Shown here piece by piece: positions 59,616-64,000 of a DNA stretch of 64,000 nucleotides (position 1 is the first letter of the stretch; the number at the start of each line of letters is the position of its first letter). The stretch lies in assembly GCA_047602465.1 (NCBI GenBank), contig JASGHF010000002.1:186001-250000 (forward strand), read 5' to 3'. A program made the translations under genes and the position numbers. The notes below the pieces were generated by a model. The model saw only the letters and a list, made by a program, of their open reading frames with translations, was not told the DNA's origin and searched no databases. The DNA comes from JADZAI01 sp047602465 (GTDB lineage Bacteria; Pseudomonadota; Alphaproteobacteria; Micropepsales; Micropepsaceae).

Positions 59616-60518
59616 ATGCGCAGCCTCACCCGCTTCCTGTTTGCCGGCCTCACGACGGCGGCCCTGCTCGCCCCGCCCGCCCTCGCCGCACCCGAAACCC
59701 GCACCGCCACGGTCAATGGGATCACGATGCAGTATCTCGTCGAAGGCAGCGGCGATCCGGTCGTCCTGCTCCACGGATTTGCCGAGACCAGCCATATGTG
59801 GCTGCCGCTGATCGACGAACTCGCGAAGACGCATACCGTCATCGCACCGGACCTGCGCGGCTTCGGCGGCACCGATGCGCCGGCCGACGGCTATACCAAG
59901 GTCGCGATGGCGGACGATGTCCGCGCCCTGGTCGACAGCTTGGGCTACCAAAAGGTCGAGATCGTCGGTCACGATATCGGCCTGATGGTCGCCTATGCCT
60001 ACGCCGCCAAGAACCCGGCCGGCGTCGATCGCATCGTGCTGATGGATGCCTTCCTGCCGGGGGTGGGCGACTGGACCCATGTCTGGCTGCTGCGCGACCT
60101 CTGGCACTTCCATTTCTACGGCGAGACGCCGCTCGCTTTGGTGACAGGACGCGAGCGCGTCTATCTGGAGCACTTCTGGAACGACTTCGCCGCCGATCGC
60201 ACCAAATCGATTCCTGAAGCCGACCGCGCTTTCTACGCGACGGAATACGCAAAGCCCGGCCACATGGCCGCGGGCATGCAGGTCTTCAAGGCGTTCGAAC
60301 AGGACGCGCAGGATTTCGCAGCTCTCGCCGAAACCAGGCTGACCATGCCGATGCTCGTTCTCTCGGGCGAAAAGGCCGGCGGCCAGTTCCTCATCGATCA
60401 GGGCAAGATGGTCGACAGCGATGTCGAAGGCGTCATCGTCACCGGCTCGGGTCACTGGTTGATGGAGGAAGCACCCGGTCAGGTGATTCCCAAGCTGGTC
60501 GAGTTCCTCAACAAATGA
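59616..60518 (+). CDS. Secreted alpha/beta hydrolase, epoxide hydrolase-like
   Basis: The 300-residue protein has a signal peptide (LFAGLTTAALLAPPALA), oxyanion 'VVLLHGFAETSHMW', 'DLRGFGGTDAP', nucleophile Asp in 'VEIVGHDIGLMVAYAYA' (aspartate as in epoxide hydrolases and haloalkane dehalogenases, not serine), and His in 'VTGSGHWLMEEAP'. It acts in the periplasm. Start ATG 59616 after GGAGATA. The next gene, a cupin, overlaps it by 4 bp, and a LysR gene is divergent, suggesting one inducible unit. Confidence 0.88.
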   Translation: MRSLTRFLFAGLTTAALLAPPALAAPETRTATVNGITMQYLVEGSGDPVVLLHGFAETSHMWLPLIDELAKTHTVIAPDLRGFGGTDAPADGYTKVAMADDVRALVDSLGYQKVEIVGHDIGLMVAYAYAAKNPAGVDRIVLMDAFLPGVGDWTHVWLLRDLWHFHFYGETPLALVTGRERVYLEHFWNDFAADRTKSIPEADRAFYATEYAKPGHMAAGMQVFKAFEQDAQDFAALAETRLTMPMLVLSGEKAGGQFLIDQGKMVDSDVEGVIVTGSGHWLMEEAPGQVIPKLVEFLNK

Positions 60519-60979
60519 TCCGCCTTTCGCTCATCGCCTTCGCGCTCCTCGGCGCGGCGAATGCTGCGCCGGGCGAGATCCGCCTCGCGCCGGACGACAT
60601 CGCCGCCCTGACCCCGGGCGAGACAGGCCCCGGCACGTCGGGCCTCGCAGGCGTCACCACGACGGTTCTCGCCGGCGATCCGTCCAAGGCGGGGCCTTAC
60701 ACGATCCGCCTCAGCGTCCCGCCGCACACTGTGATAGCGGCTCATGCCCACCGCGACGACCGCTCTGCGGTCGTCATCTCGGGCGTCTGGTATTTCGGCT
60801 ATGGCGACACGAACACCGAGGCGGCGCTGAAGCCGCTCCCGCCGGGCAGTTTCTACACCGAACCCCCGGAACGCACCCATTTCGCGCGCACGGGCGAGGA
60901 CGCCGTCATCGTCTACATCACCGGAACAGGCCCGACGGATACGGTTTACGTCGATCCCGCGGCTGCGCCGCACTCCTGA
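60515..60979 (+). CDS. Secreted cupin-domain protein
   Basis: The 154-residue protein has a short signal peptide (MIRLSLIAFALLGAANA) and a cupin barrel: 'SVPPHTVIAAHAHRDDRSAVVISGVWYFGYGD' with His-x-His metal ligands and 'PPGSFYTEPPERTHFART' with the second motif. Small exported cupins often accompany hydrolases and may be isomerases or binding proteins. ATGA overlap with the hydrolase implies linked function under the LysR regulator. Confidence 0.85.
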   Translation: MIRLSLIAFALLGAANAAPGEIRLAPDDIAALTPGETGPGTSGLAGVTTTVLAGDPSKAGPYTIRLSVPPHTVIAAHAHRDDRSAVVISGVWYFGYGDTNTEAALKPLPPGSFYTEPPERTHFARTGEDAVIVYITGTGPTDTVYVDPAAAPHS

Positions 60980-61101
60980 ACGGGCCGCCCGCAGCCACAA
61001 AGGCGCGATGCGGATTAACCGTTGCCCCCAAGCCGCTTCCAATGACGGCCCCCGCCCGCTAGAAGGCGCGCGCGTCATTTATCCGTCATCTCTCGGCAGG
61101 G

Positions 61102-61127
61102 ACGCGCGTCGAACAACGCGCGTGAGG
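61102..61127 (+). promoter_or_regulatory. Hairpin overlapping the prs ribosome binding site
   Basis: ACGCGCGT (61102-61109) and ACGCGCGT (61116-61123, self-complementary) can pair to form an 8-bp stem ending directly beside the GAGGG Shine-Dalgarno of prs (61124-61128). It could limit ribosome access. Confidence 0.4.
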
Positions 61128-61129
61128 GC

Positions 61130-62062
61130 ATGAAACTTCTCGCGGGCAATTCCAATCGCGCGCTGGCCGAGGGCATCGCCAGGGTGCTGGGCCACCAGCT
61201 TGTGAAGGCGAACGTCAAGCGCTTCGCCGACAACGAGATTTTCGTCGAGATTCTCGAGAACGTGCGCGGCCAGGACGTCTTCGTCCTCCAGTCCACTTCC
61301 TACCCCGCCAACGACAATCTGATGGAGTTGCTGATCGTGATGGATGCGCTGCGCCGCGCTTCGGCGCGCCGCATCACGGCGGTGATCCCCTATTTCGGCT
61401 ATGCCCGTCAGGACCGCAAAGCCGGTCCGCGCACGCCCATTTCGGCGAAGCTCGTCGCCAACCTCATCACCGAGGCCGGCGCCAACCGCGTCCTCACCGT
61501 CGACCTTCACGCCGGACAGATCCAGGGCTTCTTCGACATCCCGACGGATAACCTCTTCGCCGCCCCCGTCTTCGATCGCGACATTGTCCAGCATGTCGGC
61601 ACCGAGAACCTCACCATGGTCTCGCCCGATGTCGGCGGCGTGCTGCGCACCCGCGCGCTCGCCAAGCGGTTGAACGCCGACCTCGCCATCATCGACAAGC
61701 GCCGCGAACGGGCCGGCGAATCGGAAGTCATGAACGTCATCGGCGACGTCTCGGGCCGCACCTGCATTCTCGTCGACGACATCGTCGATTCGGCCGGCAC
61801 GCTCTGCAACGCCGCCGAGGCCCTGATGAAAAAGGGCGCGGCCCGCGTCTTCGCCTACGCCACCCACGCCGTGCTCTCCGGCGGCGCGGTGGAGCGCGTC
61901 TCGAAGTCGCAGCTTCAGAGCCTCGTCGTCACCAATTCCATCGCCCCGACGCCCGATGTCGCGGCCTGCAAGCAGATTCGCGCCATCGACATCGCCCCGC
62001 TGCTGGGCGAGGCCATGCGCCGCATCACAAACGAAGAATCGGTCTCAAGCCTCTTCGACTGA
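61130..62062 (+). CDS. prs: Ribose-phosphate pyrophosphokinase
   Basis: The 310-residue enzyme shows 'MKLLAGNSNRALAEGIARVLG', 'RFADNEIFVEILENVRGQDVFVLQST', the ATP site 'PYFGYARQDRKAGPRTPIS', 'VDLHAGQIQGFFDIP' and the PRPP loop 'CILVDDIVDSAGTLCNAA'. It makes PRPP for nucleotide, histidine and tryptophan synthesis. The normal downstream neighbour rplY is displaced by metY. Confidence 0.97.
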   Translation: MKLLAGNSNRALAEGIARVLGHQLVKANVKRFADNEIFVEILENVRGQDVFVLQSTSYPANDNLMELLIVMDALRRASARRITAVIPYFGYARQDRKAGPRTPISAKLVANLITEAGANRVLTVDLHAGQIQGFFDIPTDNLFAAPVFDRDIVQHVGTENLTMVSPDVGGVLRTRALAKRLNADLAIIDKRRERAGESEVMNVIGDVSGRTCILVDDIVDSAGTLCNAAEALMKKGAARVFAYATHAVLSGGAVERVSKSQLQSLVVTNSIAPTPDVAACKQIRAIDIAPLLGEAMRRITNEESVSSLFD

Positions 62063-62183
62063 TCCGGCCGTCTGCCTGCTGCGGAGGCCGTAAATCCTGG
62101 ATAGTACGTTGCGTGCTTCTGCGCCTTCACGCAGCGTTGCGCCAGTTCAGGCGCTTCATGACGAGAAACGACGCGAGGAAGAC

Positions 62184-63479
62184 ATGACCGGACCCACGCT
62201 TCACCCCGAAACCCTGGCGCTTCACGCTGGCTGGCGCGCAGACCCGACACAGGGTTCGGTTGCCGTGCCGATCCACCAGACCACCTCCTACCAGTTCCGT
62301 GACGCAGGCCACGCAGCCAGCCTGTTCGCCCTTCAGGAACTCGGCAACATCTACACACGGCTTGGCAATCCCACGACCGGCGTACTGGAACAGCGCATCG
62401 CGGCGCTGGAGGGCGGCGCAGCGGCGCTCGCCGTCGCCTCCGGTCAGGCGGCATCGGCCTATGCCGTGCAGAACCTCGCCCGCGCCGGCGATAACATCGT
62501 CAGCTCGACCGACCTCTACGGCGGCACCTATAATCTGTTCGCCAACACGCTGCGCGATCAGGGCATCGAAACACGCTTCGTCGACCCGGCCGATCCTGAA
62601 GCCTTCGTGCGCGCCAGCGACGAGCGCACCCGCGCCTGGTACGCGGAGACGCTGCCCAACCCCAAACTGGTGGCGTGCCCGATCGGCGAGATCGCGGCGC
62701 TTGGCCGGCCGCTCGGAATTCCGCTCATCGTCGACAACACGGCAGCGCCGCTGCTCGCTCGCCCGTTCGACCACGGCGCGGCGGTCGTCGTCTATTCGAC
62801 CACCAAATATATCGGCGGCCACGGCACCTCGATCGGCGGCATGATCGTCGATGGCGGCAATTTCGACTGGTCCGCCTTCCCGGCGCGCCAGCCTCTGCTG
62901 AACACGCCAGACCCCAGCTATCACGGAGCGATCTGGAGCGAAGCTGCGAAACCGCTCGGCCCCATCGCCTATATCCTGCGCGCGCGTACCGTTCTGTTGC
63001 GCGACACCGGAGCGGCGTTGTCGCCCTTCAATGCCTTCCAGATTCTTCAGGGCCTTGAGACGCTGCCACTGCGCATGCCGCGCCATTGCGAAAACACTGC
63101 GCGCGTCGTCGCCTGGCTCAGCAAGCGCGCCGGCGTCACCCGCGTGATTCACCCCTCCCTGCAGACCGGCGTTCAGGCAGAACGCGCCGCAAAATATCTC
63201 AAGGGCGGCTTCGGCGGTCTTGTGGGTTTCGAACTGGAGGGCGGCGTTGAAGCCGGCCGGCGCTTCATCGACGCACTGCAGCTGCTGTATCACGTCGCCA
63301 ATATCGGCGACGCGCGCAGCCTCGCCATCCACCCCGCATCCACCACCCATTCGCAGCTTTCCGCCGCCGAGCAGCTGACCACGGGCGTTTCGCCAGGCTA
63401 CGTCCGCCTTTCGATCGGCCTGGAGCACATTGACGACATTCTGGCCGACATAGATCAGGCGATCACGGCGGCCGGCTGA
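62184..63479 (+). CDS. metY: O-acetylhomoserine aminocarboxypropyltransferase/sulfhydrylase
   Basis: The 431-residue PLP enzyme of the Cys/Met family has 'TLALHAGWRADPTQGSVAVPIHQTTSYQF', 'IYTRLGNPTTGVLEQRIAALEGG', 'YGGTYNLF', PLP lysine Lys208 in 'VYSTTKYIGGHGTSIGG', and the MetY ending 'ASTTHSQLSAAEQLTTGVSPGYVRLSIGLE'. The long loop 'PDPSYHGAIWSE' marks O-acetylhomoserine enzymes rather than MetB. It makes homocysteine directly from sulfide. Start ATG 62184 follows GAGGAAG. It lies between prs and rplY, an unusual insertion. Confidence 0.93.
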   Translation: MTGPTLHPETLALHAGWRADPTQGSVAVPIHQTTSYQFRDAGHAASLFALQELGNIYTRLGNPTTGVLEQRIAALEGGAAALAVASGQAASAYAVQNLARAGDNIVSSTDLYGGTYNLFANTLRDQGIETRFVDPADPEAFVRASDERTRAWYAETLPNPKLVACPIGEIAALGRPLGIPLIVDNTAAPLLARPFDHGAAVVVYSTTKYIGGHGTSIGGMIVDGGNFDWSAFPARQPLLNTPDPSYHGAIWSEAAKPLGPIAYILRARTVLLRDTGAALSPFNAFQILQGLETLPLRMPRHCENTARVVAWLSKRAGVTRVIHPSLQTGVQAERAAKYLKGGFGGLVGFELEGGVEAGRRFIDALQLLYHVANIGDARSLAIHPASTTHSQLSAAEQLTTGVSPGYVRLSIGLEHIDDILADIDQAITAAG

Positions 63480-63929
63480 TGCGATCCGGCGTAACGACAT
63501 TGACGCCGGAGCGAGCGACCGGGTCGGCTGCTTCCTGATTCATGAATTGTTCCGGCGGCTGGCGTGGAAACGCCAGCCACCGGAGCCGGAGATCACGGTT
63601 ACCGGAAGGAAGCCATGCCAATCCCGCACGTCCTCATGCGCGGGACACCGGCGACGGCGCGCTTTTCGCGACTCACCGCCCTGCCGGCGGGGCGCGGCGG
63701 CTGACGAGCCGGCCCGCTCTGGCGGCTCACATTCCTGCGGAAAACAAGGCTCCCCGCAGGCACGATTGCCGGGTTGCGCGCGCCGCCCTGCTCATGTAGA
63801 TAGCCGCACTTTCCGGGAGGTCCCTGTTGGTCCTCTTCGGTCCGTCATTTGAATTTGATGCGCCGACAGCGCCCCTCCGGCCGATCCGGGGTTTGGCTGC
63901 CGTCAGTGTGCGAAAGGTGTGTTGCTATC
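63480..63929. other. Structured non-coding region between metY and rplY
   Basis: This 450-bp stretch has no convincing coding frame. It contains a 14-bp hairpin TCCGGcGGCTGGCG-TGGAAA-CGCCAGCCaCCGGA (63551-63585), a CCTGCGG/CCGCAGG hairpin (about 63733-63759) and a C/G-rich stem near 63691-63710. It could be a metY terminator plus the L25 leader, or an ncRNA. I could not match it to SRP RNA, RNase P, tmRNA, 6S or a riboswitch. Confidence 0.4.
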
Positions 63930-64000
63930 ATGGCTCAGGTCCGCCCCCTCAAGATCCAGTCGCGCGACCGTGTCGGCACTGGCGGCGCACGCGCCACCCG
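63930..64000 (+). CDS. rplY: 50S ribosomal protein L25, N-terminal fragment
   Basis: ATG 63930 starts 'MAQVRPLKIQSRDRVGTGG', then 'ARAT' to the window edge. The 'L.a..Rd..GtGgaR..R' start is that of L25/Ctc (general stress type) proteins, which bind 5S rRNA. rplY commonly follows prs; here metY intervenes. Only 23 codons are inside the window, so domain content cannot be checked. Confidence 0.88.
   Translation, partial: MAQVRPLKIQSRDRVGTGGARAT

Noticed and set aside
62063..62183. Possible SAM riboswitch before metY
   Set aside because: The conserved SAM-II core and pseudoknot sequences are not visible; only a 5-bp GCGTG/CACGC stem is present.
63595..63625. CCGGAAGGAAGC resembling the SRP RNA apical loop
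   Set aside because: The partner strand (GGTCAGGT) and the lower stem of 4.5S RNA are absent.
63542..63799. 85-codon frame between metY and rplY
   Set aside because: It runs through the strongest hairpin, is Arg/His/Pro-rich like a GC-rich random frame, and has no ribosome binding site.

Overview
The window is chromosomal DNA of a GC-rich alphaproteobacterium. Lineage signs are a PleC/DivJ-like histidine kinase, the petP-petR regulator pair beside ilvE, a UbiK homologue, LexA-type sites of the alphaproteobacterial form GTTC-N7-GTTC, and two families of short GC-rich repeats common in Caulobacterales, Hyphomonadaceae and sphingomonads. A Caulobacterales/Hyphomonadaceae-like host is my best guess; no rRNA or species marker lies in the window.

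Layout. 1-9.6 kb: end of a SIMPL protein, a secreted S9 peptidase, a CHASE4 histidine kinase, lrp-gpx divergent from trxB, a HAD phosphatase, a PQ-loop-like membrane protein, a SET protein and two tiny coupled membrane ORFs. 9.6-22.8 kb: EF-G paralogue, WD-like propeller protein, aspartate aminotransferase, glycosyltransferase, fasciclin and PAN proteins, CorC-type transporter, TPR protein and three tandem related small envelope proteins. 22.8-28.6 kb: uvrB with a repeat-derived tail, then a lower-GC segment holding a broken DUF262/DUF1524 (GmrSD-like) gene. 28.6-37.4 kb: accessory and stress genes (MarR plus Acg-like nitroreductase, Fur-box siderophore-interacting protein, broken ECF sigma factor, msrB, PhyH dioxygenase) and a pterin cluster with two divergent FolB-type genes and a FolM-like reductase. 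37.6-41.5 kb: uvrC-pgsA-moaD-moaE and a ParDE pair. 41.6-48.7 kb: ilvE divergent from petP-petR-ABC exporter, then an ArsC-like reductase and an EnvZ-type kinase. 48.8-56.3 kb: proC-ybjN, a zinc peptidase lipoprotein, ubiK, and the overlapping run lgt-midA-pgeF-lipoprotein followed by secG. 56.4 kb to the end: pyrG, a GNAT gene, LysR, hydrolase-cupin, prs, metY and the start of rplY (L25).

Most of this is housekeeping and envelope biology in short operons, many with ATGA or GTGA overlaps. The most unusual feature is a set of single-base indels in otherwise intact reading frames: two fall inside signal peptides, two in an ECF sigma factor, and one plus a nonsense codon in the DUF262 gene. Several are at short homopolymers, so sequencing error must be excluded before biological meaning is claimed. 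I found no CRISPR array, tRNA, rRNA, transposase or prophage, and nothing I could confidently call a new multi-gene system.
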